From Hirschia sp964342355 (lineage in GTDB: Bacteria > Pseudomonadota > Alphaproteobacteria > Caulobacterales > Hyphomonadaceae): a stretch of DNA of 64,000 bases. The notes beneath the pieces were generated by a model. The model made no database searches. It was not told the origin of the DNA and saw only the letters and a program-made list of their open reading frames with translations. The position numbers were made by a program, and so were the translations under genes. This document shows, one piece after another, positions 18,106-28,800 of the stretch. Each line of letters opens with the position of its first letter. Positions within the stretch are counted from its first letter, which is position 1. The stretch spans positions 74,302 to 138,301 of the forward strand of contig CAYFFG010000008.1 of the NCBI GenBank assembly GCA_964342355.1, read 5' to 3'.

Positions 18106-18873
18106 ATGGTGAGACCTAATTCCAGTCACACGGGTAAGAGGCGGCGTAACAGAAAGCGGCTAGAAAGATCGGCTCCGCCTGTGCTGGCGGTGAACCTGAG
18201 CAAAGAACTTGAAGAGATTTGTCGATATAAGTTCAAAGACAAAGCGCTACTGGCGCGTGCAATGACGCACACCAGTGCGGTGCCGGGCGATGCGTCGAAA
18301 CATTCTAACGAGCGTTTGGAATTTTTAGGCGATCGTGTGCTGGGCTTGGTTATCGCCAACCAATTGTTATTGCGATTTGAGAGTGAGCGAGAAGGTGGGT
18401 TGGCACCGCGTCTTAACGCCTTGGTTAGCCGGGAAACATGTGCACGCGTAGCGGAACAACTGTCACTAGGACAATTCTTGATTTTAGATCCTTCTGAACA
18501 GGCAAGAGGCGGCGCGCATAAACCGTCACTTTTAGCAGATGTCACAGAAGCGATCATTGGTGCGATCTATCTGGATGGCGGTTTAAGTCCCGCAGAAAAG
18601 TTTATCACGCGACATTGGAAAGCGTTTTTCATGGATCTGGAAGAAGCGCCTAAGGATGCAAAGTCTGCGTTACAAGAGGTTGTGCAGGCTAATGGAAAAC
18701 CGACGCCAGTTTATACGCTGAAAGATCGGGTTGGACCCGACCATGCGCCTGTTTTTACCGTCGAAGTGTCTGTTGATGGCATAGAAAGTCAGTCCGGACA
18801 GGGCGCTTCCAAGCAGGATGCGGAAAGACAGGCTGCGCGAGCAATGCTTGAAGTTATTGGAGAAGATATTTGA
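18106..18873 (+). CDS. rnc: Ribonuclease III
   Basis: 255 residues. An N-terminal basic extension of about 35 residues precedes the endonuclease domain with N-E-R-L-E-F-L-G-D-R-V-L and the second acidic motif D-V-T-E-A-I-I-G-A; the C-terminal double-stranded RNA-binding domain begins near 185. It processes rRNA precursors and structured mRNAs. In many relatives lepB lies between acpS and rnc; here only 9 bp separate them. The stop forms a TGATG overlap with era. Confidence 0.95.
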   Translation: MVRPNSSHTGKRRRNRKRLERSAPPVLAVNLSKELEEICRYKFKDKALLARAMTHTSAVPGDASKHSNERLEFLGDRVLGLVIANQLLLRFESEREGGLAPRLNALVSRETCARVAEQLSLGQFLILDPSEQARGGAHKPSLLADVTEAIIGAIYLDGGLSPAEKFITRHWKAFFMDLEEAPKDAKSALQEVVQANGKPTPVYTLKDRVGPDHAPVFTVEVSVDGIESQSGQGASKQDAERQAARAMLEVIGEDI

Positions 18874-19844
18874 TGTCTGAACAAATTGAGACACCAGACA
18901 CAAATTTACCTCAGACCCGCGCTGGCTTTGTTGCGGTCATTGGCGCGCCAAACGCTGGGAAATCAACTTTGGTGAACCAGTTGGTTGGAGCCAAAGTTTC
19001 TATCGTTACGCATAAGGTGCAAACGACGCGCTTTCCTGTCCGCGGTGTAATGATGCATGACAGAGCGCAGATCATTTTAGTGGATACGCCAGGGATTTTT
19101 GCACCCAAAAGGCGACTTGACCGTGCAATGGTGCGTTCGGCTTGGGAAGGCGCCGAGGGTGCTGACGCTATTCTTCATGTGGTCGATTCAAATTGCTGGG
19201 CTAACTATCTGATCGGCAAAGCGTCTGCTGCTGATAATAAGTCAATTGAAGATGATAAGCGTATAATCAACGACCTAAAGGCGTCCGGGCGTAAAGCGCT
19301 TTTAGCTCTAAATAAGATCGACCTTTTTGAGCGAGATGCTTTGTTGCCTATTTCGCAGAAATTATTCGAAGAGAATGTTTATTCTAACGTATTCATGATT
19401 TCTGGTTTAAAGGGCGGCGGGCTAACATCACTTTGCCAGCACCTATCCGAACAAATGCCGTTGAGCCCATTTTTGTTTCCGGAAGATCAAGCCGCGGACA
19501 TGCCATCAAGACTTTTGGCGGCTGAGGTCACGCGTGAAAAACTGATGCTTCGTTTGCACCAGGAATTACCTTATCAGCTCACGGTGGAAACTGAGAACTG
19601 GGAGAATAGAAAAGACGGTTCCATTCGTGTTGATCAAATGATTTATGTTTCGCGTGAGGGGCACAAGAAAATTGTTCTTGGGAAGGGCGGTGAGACGATC
19701 AAGGACATTGGACGCAAATCTCGCCAAGAACTCCAGGAAATATTTGGTACGTCTGTGCATTTATTTACGCGCGTAAAGGTGTCTGAAAAATGGGCCGATA
19801 GTCGGTTAAGGTTTAGCGCAATTGGATTAGATTTCGACGTTTAA
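18873..19844 (+). CDS. era: GTPase Era
   Basis: 323 residues. G1 is G-A-P-N-A-G-K-S-T, G3 is D-T-P-G, G4 is N-K-I-D, and a C-terminal KH domain carries V-L-G-K-G-G-E-T-I-K. Era binds 16S rRNA and supports 30S maturation. The ATG at 18873 shares a base with the rnc stop and has GGAG upstream. Between G3 and G4 a 15-residue stretch rich in N, D and K looks slightly longer than usual. Confidence 0.95.
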   Translation: MSEQIETPDTNLPQTRAGFVAVIGAPNAGKSTLVNQLVGAKVSIVTHKVQTTRFPVRGVMMHDRAQIILVDTPGIFAPKRRLDRAMVRSAWEGAEGADAILHVVDSNCWANYLIGKASAADNKSIEDDKRIINDLKASGRKALLALNKIDLFERDALLPISQKLFEENVYSNVFMISGLKGGGLTSLCQHLSEQMPLSPFLFPEDQAADMPSRLLAAEVTREKLMLRLHQELPYQLTVETENWENRKDGSIRVDQMIYVSREGHKKIVLGKGGETIKDIGRKSRQELQEIFGTSVHLFTRVKVSEKWADSRLRFSAIGLDFDV

Positions 19845-19912
19845 ACCGATTTTCTCCAGAAACTGTTTATATAACAGCGTTATCATTTCCTCGGGTTGGG
19901 AATGGTGAGAAC

Positions 19913-20305
19913 ATGTACCTTCAGCAAAAATTCATGAGAGCGATGCTGTTTGGTGTGCTTTTATGCACATTAGCGCTGATATCGGCTGCAGTGTCTGTTG
20001 CCTTTATAAAATACTATCGCCAGCCAGAAGTGGCTTTGATCTTCCCTTTAATGGGGGTGATGAGCATGTTTGTTGGTGAAAAATTACTTTATAAAATAGA
20101 ACAAACCGTCTCGAATAATACAGGTGGCGCGGGTGCGTCTTTCTTTCGGTGCGCAGTCTCTGCAATTGTTATTGTTTCAACTCCCGCAATTGCATGGGGA
20201 AGTGTTGAGTACGTTTCAAATTTGATAGTGGTTGGATTTGAAACCTGGGGAATGCCACACAATACCGAGTTCATCCGGAATCTGTTGGATCGCCAAACAG
20301 GTTAA
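19913..20305 (+). CDS. Small membrane protein, function unknown
   Basis: 130 residues with three predicted membrane helices (about residues 10-30, 38-56 and 80-105) and a short C-terminal tail. I recognise no domain. The stop overlaps by 4 bp the stop of the convergent glycosyltransferase gene. It follows era by 68 bp and may be its own unit. Confidence 0.6.
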   Translation: MYLQQKFMRAMLFGVLLCTLALISAAVSVAFIKYYRQPEVALIFPLMGVMSMFVGEKLLYKIEQTVSNNTGGAGASFFRCAVSAIVIVSTPAIAWGSVEYVSNLIVVGFETWGMPHNTEFIRNLLDRQTG

Positions 20306-21090
20306 TCTTTCAAACCTTTGGCTTTGCGCGCCCAAGCTTCTCTTGCTTTCGCAAGACGAATGAACCGAGCAAATGCATAAATGATGCTTTCGTTAAACCC
20401 CTGAACGCCAAACAAAATATAACGCCTCAAGAGCATAGATTTAAGAAACGCTGTTGTTGGTTCTGTTAGAAGCCTGAGGATAGACGGCTTGCGCCCTTTG
20501 GCCAGCATGTCCGATGCTTGCATTGAGCTATAGTTATTTATTTTCTCAATAGCGTGTTTGTAAGAGCGAAAGCAGCGGTGATTGATTTGGTTCTTAAACT
20601 TGCTGACGCGCCCACCACCTTTAACAACAACTGAATCGTGGACGAGTTCAGTTTTAAATCCGGCCTTCTCTTTGTTATACATTCGGACAGGATCGTTGGA
20701 GGGAGCGAATGGGCGCGGTTTGTCATCTAATGGAAAGCATAGTCTGATATCGATCCGATAGGCGTCAGCGGTTGGTTCATGCTCGCCAGAAAACATTTGT
20801 CTGATTTCTGCCCCTAGAGCTTCGCTGACCTCTTCGTCTGCGTCGATATTCAACAACCATTTTTGCGAGCAAAGTTTTTCGCCAAAAACCTTTTGAGGGC
20901 CATATCCCTCCCACTCATTGTAAACAGTATGAGCTCCAAGAGACTTTGCGAGTTCTACCGTGCCATCCGAGCTGCCTGAATCAATGACAATGACCTCGTG
21001 CGCCCAGTCAATCACCGATTTGATCACAGCTCCAATGCGATCTACTTCATCGCGCGCTATGATGAAAACAGATAAAGGTATCTTGTCCAT
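20302..21090 (-). CDS. Family 2 glycosyltransferase (LPS-core type)
   Basis: 262 residues. The GT-A fold motifs are I-A-R-D-E-V near residue 12, I-D-S-G-S-S-D-G-T and the metal-binding D-A-D-E-E. The arrangement resembles WaaE/KdtX-type transferases that add sugars to lipopolysaccharide core or O-antigen intermediates. No transmembrane helix is evident, so it is probably a peripheral cytoplasmic-face enzyme. The acceptor and sugar are not determinable. Confidence 0.85.
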   Translation of the reverse strand: MDKIPLSVFIIARDEVDRIGAVIKSVIDWAHEVIVIDSGSSDGTVELAKSLGAHTVYNEWEGYGPQKVFGEKLCSQKWLLNIDADEEVSEALGAEIRQMFSGEHEPTADAYRIDIRLCFPLDDKPRPFAPSNDPVRMYNKEKAGFKTELVHDSVVVKGGGRVSKFKNQINHRCFRSYKHAIEKINNYSSMQASDMLAKGRKPSILRLLTEPTTAFLKSMLLRRYILFGVQGFNESIIYAFARFIRLAKAREAWARKAKGLKD

Positions 21091-21160
21091 TGATTAGTCA
21101 GACCAAAAACTGATGTCAGGATATGTTGCACCAAATCCCTAAATGAGCGTTCGCTAAGAC

Positions 21161-22408
21161 TCAAGGGATACGGCCTTCTACGTCTCTGACATCACCGATC
21201 TTTTTTACTGGCGCAACACTGATTGATTTGATGGGCGGTAAGGGGGGCGCTGGTTTGGCGGCGTTCTCATCCAACCATGCGCTCGCCAGTCTGGCGCGCT
21301 GAGCTGCATCCTTTTTAAGGTTTCCATAAAAGAGATTATAGTCGGGCGCTTTAAGAAAGCCCTGTTTTCTTTTGTTGCGTTTTACCCGTTTGTCATCAGG
21401 ACGATTAACAACCAAAACATTGTCTACACATTGCGCTACTGTTCCCGAACTAATTATTTCAGGCTCTTGTGAATTTGGATCATTCGGTAAAACAGCCGCA
21501 CCAAGGTGTTTTGTCGGGGCGGCAATACGACTGGAGCTATCTCCAAAAACGGGATTGAAGCAGACAGGTGTTGATTGGCTGCGCACAAATTGTTCGTCAG
21601 AAGACGACCATGCCCAATCTCTCTGTGCCAGTATTTGGACTTGTTGCGTGTTACCTTCTTCCGCTGAATTCCATGATGCAAAACAGTTAAATTGATTGGC
21701 TGTGTCACAGACCGACAGCCAACTTTTCTGAGAATGTACGAAAGATTCCGGAGTGTACGTTTCTATTGCATAGGCAGCGACCAGGCGCTGCCTTAGATCC
21801 TCTGTGACAAATTCTTCGGCGAGCAATCGTTGTATCAGCAGGCCGCCCTGATCAACGCCTACAAGTATGAGAGCTCGCCCCTTGTTGTCGTTTTCCAAAT
21901 AGTGCTGAAATGCCCGATCTATGTCTGCATAAGCTAATTCTATAGCAGATGCAGAAGAGCTGTCCTCATCATACAATGCGCCCAATGTCGCCTGACGATA
22001 CCTGGGGGCGTAGATGGCGCCAGCGTCTGCAAAAGCTCTGGCATAAATGTTTGTTAGCGAATGTTGCTCGGTGGTTGCCGGTAAAGATAAATCATCATTC
22101 CATTTTTCACTTGAAAGGAAACTTGTTGGATGCGCGAAGAACACATCAACACCCCATGGTGTTTCCCAGGCGCCGGGAAGAGGGGCTTTAGGACGGATTA
22201 GCCAAGAAGATTCGTTAGCGTAATCAGGAGGTGCGGCTATTTCTGAGTGGGAAAAAATGTGTTCAGGTGTGACGCTTTTCTGCGTCCTTGCTTCGTCAAA
22301 CCATACGATAACAGCGATTAGAAATGTAAAAGCAAGCCCAGCAATGAGGGCCATCTTCGCTTTGCTTGGAGGTTGAGGAGCTGATGCTTTTTGGGGCTGT
22401 GAATGCAT
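21161..22408 (-). CDS. DUF3089 family membrane-anchored alpha/beta-hydrolase-like protein
   Basis: 415 residues with an N-terminal membrane anchor (about residues 18-36) and a DUF3089 domain, shown by F-F-A-H-P-T-S-F, a Y-A-P-R-Y-R-Q segment and the A-Y-A-D-I-D-R-A-F-Q-H-Y-L stretch. In the family the nucleophile elbow normally reads G-H-S-Q-G; here it is G-V-D-Q-G, so the catalytic serine appears replaced by aspartate. The protein may be catalytically inactive or repurposed. It lies 70 bp upstream of the glycosyltransferase on the same strand. Confidence 0.75.
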   Translation of the reverse strand: MHSQPQKASAPQPPSKAKMALIAGLAFTFLIAVIVWFDEARTQKSVTPEHIFSHSEIAAPPDYANESSWLIRPKAPLPGAWETPWGVDVFFAHPTSFLSSEKWNDDLSLPATTEQHSLTNIYARAFADAGAIYAPRYRQATLGALYDEDSSSASAIELAYADIDRAFQHYLENDNKGRALILVGVDQGGLLIQRLLAEEFVTEDLRQRLVAAYAIETYTPESFVHSQKSWLSVCDTANQFNCFASWNSAEEGNTQQVQILAQRDWAWSSSDEQFVRSQSTPVCFNPVFGDSSSRIAAPTKHLGAAVLPNDPNSQEPEIISSGTVAQCVDNVLVVNRPDDKRVKRNKRKQGFLKAPDYNLFYGNLKKDAAQRARLASAWLDENAAKPAPPLPPIKSISVAPVKKIGDVRDVEGRIP

Positions 22409-22664
22409 ATAATCTGACTATCAAATGACGATGGTTCCTGAATATCAGGTACATCGGAAAAATCGTTGGAAATAAGGGCCAAATGTGATCACTAGGCCAT
22501 AGAATCTACAAAATTTAGAATACATTCCAATACCAGCAGAGCAATGCGCACCCATGTAAGGTGAATGTTCCTCTTCTCAAAATATTCAGACAAATCGCCT
22601 ATCTTCAGTCGATGAAGGATGTAGCGTTTATCGACGTTAACTAGTTGCTGAGTGGACTTTCAGG

Positions 22665-23381
22665 ATGTCAGACAAGACGTCGAGCACAGAAAATAACCTT
22701 TTTGAGATGCGGCCCCCGAAACGGTTGGGTCCTTTAGGCTGGCTGCGAGCTCGCTTCTTCACCGGGATTGTTGTGGCTGCGCCGATAGGTATCACTATCT
22801 GGCTTGTTTGGATGTTTGTCACTTTTGTTGATGCGCGCATAAAGCCGCTCATTCCTGAAAAGTGGAACCCAGAGACCTACACGCAGATTGGCTTGCCTGG
22901 TCTTGGTGTGTTGGTGGCTGTTATCGGTTTAACAATAATCGGGATTATTGCTGCCAACTTAATCGGTAAGTCGCTGTTGAAAGCGGGAGAACGTCTGATT
23001 GGACGCGTGCCGCTTGTGCGTAATATTCATATGGCTTTCAAACAAATCTTTGAGACACTTGCGACAAGTCAGTCGAGTAACTTCAAGGAAGTTGTGATGG
23101 TTGAATATCCACGTAAGGGTTCATGGGCGGTCGGCTTCGTGACCGCACCCGCTCGTGGAGCTGTTGCCGCTGTAAATCCTGCATTGGTCGGCGTGTTTGT
23201 GCCAACAACCCCTAACCCAACTTCGGGCTTTTTGATCTATGTCGAACGTCATGAGCTCAGACATCTGGATTTAAGTGTCGAAGATGGAGCAAAGTTGATC
23301 ATCTCTGCAGGCCTGGTGGTGCCAGAATCGCTTTCTGTGAAGGCCATTGAATCTGAAGAACAGGTTGAGGTTGCAAAATAG
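22665..23381 (+). CDS. DUF502 family membrane protein
   Basis: 238 residues. Two N-terminal membrane helices (about 25-50 and 75-98) precede the conserved G-R-V-P-L-V-R-N-I-H motif and the V-V-M-V-E-Y-P-R-K-G-S-W-A-V-G-F segment that define DUF502. The function of the family is not established. It converges with recG, the two stop codons being 3 bp apart. Confidence 0.9.
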   Translation: MSDKTSSTENNLFEMRPPKRLGPLGWLRARFFTGIVVAAPIGITIWLVWMFVTFVDARIKPLIPEKWNPETYTQIGLPGLGVLVAVIGLTIIGIIAANLIGKSLLKAGERLIGRVPLVRNIHMAFKQIFETLATSQSSNFKEVVMVEYPRKGSWAVGFVTAPARGAVAAVNPALVGVFVPTTPNPTSGFLIYVERHELRHLDLSVEDGAKLIISAGLVVPESLSVKAIESEEQVEVAK

Positions 23382-23384
23382 CCG

Positions 23385-25448
23385 TTACATGGCGGCCGGT
23401 TCTTGATCTTGAGTGAAATTCCACAACTCTTTTAAAAGTGCGATCGCCGCCATTCGTTTTGCATTGTTTGAGATGGCGGCATGATGAGCGTCATCTTGAG
23501 CACTCTTTAACAGTCCTGCATCTTTTACGAGATTAAGGATGCGGAAATTCGGCAATCCGGATTGGCGGATACCGAGTAAATCGCCTGGGCCGCGTAGCTT
23601 GAAATCTGCTTCAGCAATTTCAAAGCCATCAAGTGTTTCGCGTAGAACATTAAGGCGTTTCTGGCTGATTTCGGACAAAGGGTGTTGATAGAGCAAAAGG
23701 CAATATCCTGGCTTGTTCCCTCGACCGACACGGCCTCTTAATTGGTGCAACTGAGCTAGACCAAAGTTTTCCGACCTTTCAATGACAATGATAGTCGCGT
23801 CTGGAATATCGACACCGACCTCAACAACAGTCGTCGAGACGAGAACTTTTGTGTGTCCGTCTTTGAAAGACTGGATTGCGCCGTCTTTCTCATCGCTGCT
23901 CATGCGCCCATGCAGAAGACCAATTTTTTGCCCTAAATATTTTTCCAGCATTTTTTGACGTTCCGTGACTGAGGCATCGTCTTGGTCTTCAGATTCAACT
24001 TTTGGACAAATCCAGAATATACGCTCACCTCTAGGGATTGCGCGTGCGATCGCGGACATGATTTCATCAGTCCTGTTTTCTGGGATTATACGTGTTGTCA
24101 CCGGCTGGCGGTTTGCGGGTCTTTCATCCAGAATTGTGACGTCTAGTTCGCCATGGATTGCTGATGAAAGGGTGCGTGGAATAGGCGTTGCGCTCATCAT
24201 CAAAAGGTGAGGAGCAATACCTTTGGCGATGAGTTTATTCCGATCATTGACTCCAAAACGGTGTTGTTCGTCGATAACGACAAGAGCCAGGTTGGGAAAT
24301 TCTAATCCGGATTGGAAAAGGGCCTGAGTGCCGCAAACGCAGTGAATTTCATTACTTTCCAATCCACGTACTATGTCTTGTCTTTGAGCTTTGTTTGTTC
24401 GTCCAGTCAGAGCTCTACTACGATAACCTATCGGGTTTAAAAATGCATTGATTGCATCGTTCAGCTGGCGCGCCAAAACCTCTGTTGGCGCCATAATCGC
24501 GGAAGCTTTGCAAGCTGCAGCACATTGGGTTACTGCCAGTGCGGCTACAAGTGTTTTGCCGGTTCCAACATCACCCTGTAATAGGCGCATCATTGGTATG
24601 GTGCGAGAAAGCTCCGTGCCGATAATTTTGATTGCTTTCAATTGTGCTGCTGTCGGTGCAAATGATAGATTGTCGAGCAGAGCGTTCATCGCATGTGGGT
24701 TTTGCGGAATTGTGTGGCTTTTGGCCTTTGTTCTTTGCGCTCTGATTGCAACTAACTCAAATTCACGATGTAACGCTTCATCGTAGGCGAGTCGTGTTCT
24801 TGCGGTCTCCATCGCATCCAAATCATATGTGCTGGGAGTGTGTACCTGCGCCAATGCGTCCTTGAAACTTGGCCATTTAAATTTCACTAGAAGATCCGGG
24901 TTGACCCATTCTTCTAGTTCATTTGACCTGGATAAAGCATCAGCGATGGCCTTTCGAAGGATTCGAGATGTAACACCCGAGGCAAGAGGGTAGACGGGTT
25001 CGACTTCAGGCGGTTGTTCCTTGGCGTCTTCAGCTACAACATAGTCGGGATGAACAATTTGCTTCTGGTCATTGTAAAGTTCAATTTCCCCAGACACGAC
25101 GACCTTTGCATTGAGAGTGAAAGTCCGCTGCAACCAAATCGGCTGGGCGCGAAAATATACCAACGTCACAGAAGAAGTTTCGTCACTAATGCGGATACGA
25201 GCAGGCGCTGAGCCTCGGCCGATTTGCACTGAATCAACCCAGCCTCTAAATGTTGAAACTTCTCCCACTACAGTGTCGAATATGGAGGGGCGTGGGCGTC
25301 TATCTATCCACCTTACAGGCATATGAAACAACAAATCACGCACCTTATTGCCCCCAACTAGCCGCTCGAGCGCAGGCGCTGTTTTCGGACCAATGCCGCT
25401 TAAGGAGCTTAATTCGGCAAAATAAGGATAAAGAGACTCATGTCGCAT
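23385..25448 (-). CDS. recG: ATP-dependent DNA helicase RecG
   Basis: 687 residues with the N-terminal wedge (OB) domain, then SF2 motifs: Walker A G-D-V-G-T-G-K-T, D-E-Q-H, S-A-T-P-I-P-R-T, and the C-terminal Q-L-R-G-R-V-G-R-G. RecG regresses stalled forks and processes branched DNA. The ATG at 25448 gives the family-typical start M-R-H-E-S-L-Y-P-Y-F; a GTG at 25499 would add 17 residues. It diverges from sdhE, whose start is 84 bp away. Confidence 0.95.
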   Translation of the reverse strand: MRHESLYPYFAELSSLSGIGPKTAPALERLVGGNKVRDLLFHMPVRWIDRRPRPSIFDTVVGEVSTFRGWVDSVQIGRGSAPARIRISDETSSVTLVYFRAQPIWLQRTFTLNAKVVVSGEIELYNDQKQIVHPDYVVAEDAKEQPPEVEPVYPLASGVTSRILRKAIADALSRSNELEEWVNPDLLVKFKWPSFKDALAQVHTPSTYDLDAMETARTRLAYDEALHREFELVAIRAQRTKAKSHTIPQNPHAMNALLDNLSFAPTAAQLKAIKIIGTELSRTIPMMRLLQGDVGTGKTLVAALAVTQCAAACKASAIMAPTEVLARQLNDAINAFLNPIGYRSRALTGRTNKAQRQDIVRGLESNEIHCVCGTQALFQSGLEFPNLALVVIDEQHRFGVNDRNKLIAKGIAPHLLMMSATPIPRTLSSAIHGELDVTILDERPANRQPVTTRIIPENRTDEIMSAIARAIPRGERIFWICPKVESEDQDDASVTERQKMLEKYLGQKIGLLHGRMSSDEKDGAIQSFKDGHTKVLVSTTVVEVGVDIPDATIIVIERSENFGLAQLHQLRGRVGRGNKPGYCLLLYQHPLSEISQKRLNVLRETLDGFEIAEADFKLRGPGDLLGIRQSGLPNFRILNLVKDAGLLKSAQDDAHHAAISNNAKRMAAIALLKELWNFTQDQEPAAM

Positions 25449-25531
25449 GGCTCTGTGACGGTATTGCGCGATTTCTGGGCTGGCAATCGCTGCTTTCACG
25501 CGTCATAAAGTCGTCAACAGGAGTTAATGTA

Positions 25532-25807
25532 ATGGACGAACGTCGCCGCAAACTATTGTTCCGCGCAAACCATCGAGGTTTCAAGGAGATGGATCTTTTG
25601 ATGGGCGCATTCGCTCAACAAACTCTTGCTGGGATGTCATCTGAAGAGCTCGATGAGTTTGAACATTTACTGGCGTTGGATGATCAGGATGTTTACGGAT
25701 GGATCATTGGACGTGAACTGGCGCCGGAACATGTTGAATGTGCCGTTCTAGAACAATTAAAAGCGTTTGATTTGCCGAAATATTTGAGTCGTCACGGGCT
25801 CGCTTGA
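25532..25807 (+). CDS. sdhE: Succinate dehydrogenase assembly factor (FAD assembly)
   Basis: 91 residues, start ATG with AGGAG 8 nt upstream; a much longer open frame reaching back to 25250 overlaps recG and is not coding. The R-G-x-x-E-M-D motif (here R-G-F-K-E-M-D) near residue 15 is the signature of SdhE/Sdh5 proteins that promote flavinylation of succinate dehydrogenase. Adjacency to recG and mfd is typical in alphaproteobacteria. Confidence 0.92.
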   Translation: MDERRRKLLFRANHRGFKEMDLLMGAFAQQTLAGMSSEELDEFEHLLALDDQDVYGWIIGRELAPEHVECAVLEQLKAFDLPKYLSRHGLA

Positions 25808-25837
25808 TTTGCTGTCGACGATTATAGAGCAACAATA

Positions 25838-28800
25838 ATGAAAGTCTGGAATACGATTGCGGCTCTGAAAGAGCCGACGAAAGCCGTTGGCGCACCTTTT
25901 GGTGCGGACGTCCGTGTGTTTGTTGAGGCGTTGATCGAACGAGGCGGTATTGGCGTATTTGTCGCTAAAGATGAACGCCTTGCTATGCAGGTTCAGTCCA
26001 TAGCGGCATTCTTTCGCCCAGAACTCGAATGCGTTGTTTTTCCTGCATGGGATTGCCTTCCTTATGACCGCGTCAGTCCCACACCGAACGTCGCAGTACA
26101 GCGATGTGTGGTGTTGTCACGCCTTGCGCATGGCGCAGCCCAAAAAACACTCCTGATTGTAACAACCGCACATGCGATTGTGCAGCGATCCGCACCGATT
26201 GAATCCATGCGCAGCGCGTCCTTTGCTGCACAGGTAGGCGTCGATCTGCATGAAGAGGCCTTACAAAATTATCTCTCTGTGAATGGTTATGTACGCACCG
26301 AACTGGTCAGAGAGCCCGGTGAATATGCCTTTCGTGGGGGCATAGTCGACATATTTCCACCGGATTATTCAGAACCCGTTAGACTGGATCTGTTTGGAGA
26401 CACAGTCGATTCTATTCGCTCGTTTGATACAGAGACACAACGCTCAACCGGCGATCTGCAACATGTTACGTTTTCTCCAGTCAGCGAGATTTTCTTTACT
26501 GATGAGGCGCTTAGTCGGTTCCGTGTAAAATACCTGACTGAGTTTGGTGCGCCGGGCGGAAATCCAAGCTATGAGGCGGCACGCGCGCGTATTCGACGAC
26601 AGGGCGTGGAACAATGGTTGCCTCTGTTCCATGAGCACCTCAATACGCTGTTTGATTATGTTGGTGTCAGAGCGTTAGTAGGCTTATCAGATCAAGTTTT
26701 GGCCGCTTGTTTAGAACGCATCAAGCTTGTCGAAGACTATTATGAGACTCGCCTTCATGCGGCTGGAGGAGAGATTTCTGATGCCAAAGTGTTGAAGCCG
26801 TCAGATCTGTATCTGTCTTCAGATGAATTACGTACGACACTAAACAAGCGACCAAGTGTTGAGTTTAAACAAGAGACCGGGGCATCGGAAAAAAACGTAT
26901 TGCATGTTGGTTGCGAACTAGGGCGCAACTTCGCCGTTGAGCGTATAGACCCAAATGCAAATGTGTTCGACGCAAGTGTTGCCTATGCGCGGGAGGCAGA
27001 TAGCAAGAAACAAAAAATTGTGTTTGCAGCGTGGTCTCGTGGTTCTGCGGAACGCATGCAAACAATGTTGTCTGATCACGGTCTTGAAGGCGTCAGGATC
27101 CGTGAAGATTGGAACGCCGCTAAAGCGTCCAATACGCCTACGGTGGCTCAGCTAGCTTTAGAATCTGGATTTGTGTTTCCAGACCTCTGCGTGATAGCGG
27201 AGCAGGATATTCTAGGCGATAAGCTGGCGCGTCCGAGAAGGAAAAAACGCAAAACTGCCGATTATATTGCAGAGGTTGCCTCGTTATCTCCGGGTGACCT
27301 TGTTGTTCATGTTGACCATGGTGTGGGGCGATATGACGGGCTGCGCACAGTCGATGTGGGGCAGGCGCCGCATGATTGCCTGGAGTTGGTCTACTCGGGA
27401 GGTGATCGAATACTCCTGCCTGTCGAAAACATAGAGCTGGTATCCCGCTATGGTTCGGAGGGCGGTGAAAGCGCAATTGACCGTCTGGGCGGAGCGGGTT
27501 GGCAAACAAGAAAAGCACGCGCCAAAAAGAACATTATGGAGATGGCGGAAGACCTCATCCGCATCGCCGCTGAAAGAGAACTCAAAAAAGCTGAGAGGAC
27601 TGCTGAGCCAGACGGCTTGTTTGATGAATTCTGTGCGCGTTTCCCATATGAAGAAACCGATGATCAACTTCATGCGATAGAAGACTGTGTTAGCGACCTG
27701 GCGTCGGGCAAACCTATGGATCGTCTCATTTGTGGGGATGTGGGTTTCGGTAAAACAGAGGTTGCGCTGCGCACAGCATTCGTTGCAGCAATGAGTGGGA
27801 TGCAAGTGGCTGTTATTGCGCCTACGACGCTGCTCGCACGTCAGCATTTCAGAACGTTTAAGGAGCGTTTTGATGGTTGGCCTATAAAGGTTCGTCACTT
27901 GTCGCGATTTGTGTCCGCTAAAGAGCAGGCAACGACGCGTGAAATGTTGAGTACGGGCGATGCGGATGTAGTCGTTGGCACGCACGCTGTTTTATCTAAA
28001 CAAGTGAACTTTAAGCGCTTAGGTTTGCTGATAATTGACGAAGAACAGCGCTTTGGCGTGAAGCACAAAGAACGACTCAAAGAACTTAAGGCGGATATTC
28101 ATGTCCTAACGCTTTCAGCCACACCAATCCCTCGAACGCTTCAACTAGCGCTGACAGGAATTCGTGATCTATCGATCATTGCAACGCCACCAATAGATAG
28201 ACTGTCTGTAAGAACCTATGTTCTCGAATTTGATCCGGTCACTGTTCGCGAAGCACTACTGAGAGAGCGTTATCGAGGCGGACAATCTTATTATGTCGCG
28301 CCCCGGGTGTCCGACCTTCCATTCTTAGAAAAATTTCTTAGAGAAGAGGTGCCGGAAGTTTCATTTTTAAGTGCGCACGGGCAAATGCCAGCCGGTCAGC
28401 TAGAAGATATCATGAATGATTTCTATGATGGCAAAGCGGATGTCCTCTTAGCGACGACAATTGTGGAATCCGGACTGGATATTCCCCGTGCAAACACATT
28501 GATTCTACATAGGGCTGATATGTTTGGCTTGGCGCAATTGTACCAGCTGCGTGGTCGTGTTGGACGCTCGAAATTACGTGCGTACGCTTACATGACGACT
28601 AAAAAGGATATGGTCTTAACCGACGCTGCAGACAAACGCTTAAAGGTTCTCCAATCACTAGACAGTCTCGGCGCCGGGTTTCAGCTAGCTAGTCACGACC
28701 TGGATATGCGAGGTGGCGGCAACCTGTTGGGTGACGCACAGTCTGGTCATGTGCGCGAAGTCGGTGTGGAACTGTATCAACAAATGTTGGAGGACGCGGT

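Noticed and set aside
25250..25531. N-terminal extension of SdhE to 185 residues
   Set aside because: The extension lies inside recG on the other strand and precedes a good ribosome site at 25519; family length is about 90.
27284..27985. 233-residue minus-strand frame inside mfd
   Set aside because: Shadow frame of a highly conserved gene, with arginine- and histidine-rich non-natural composition.
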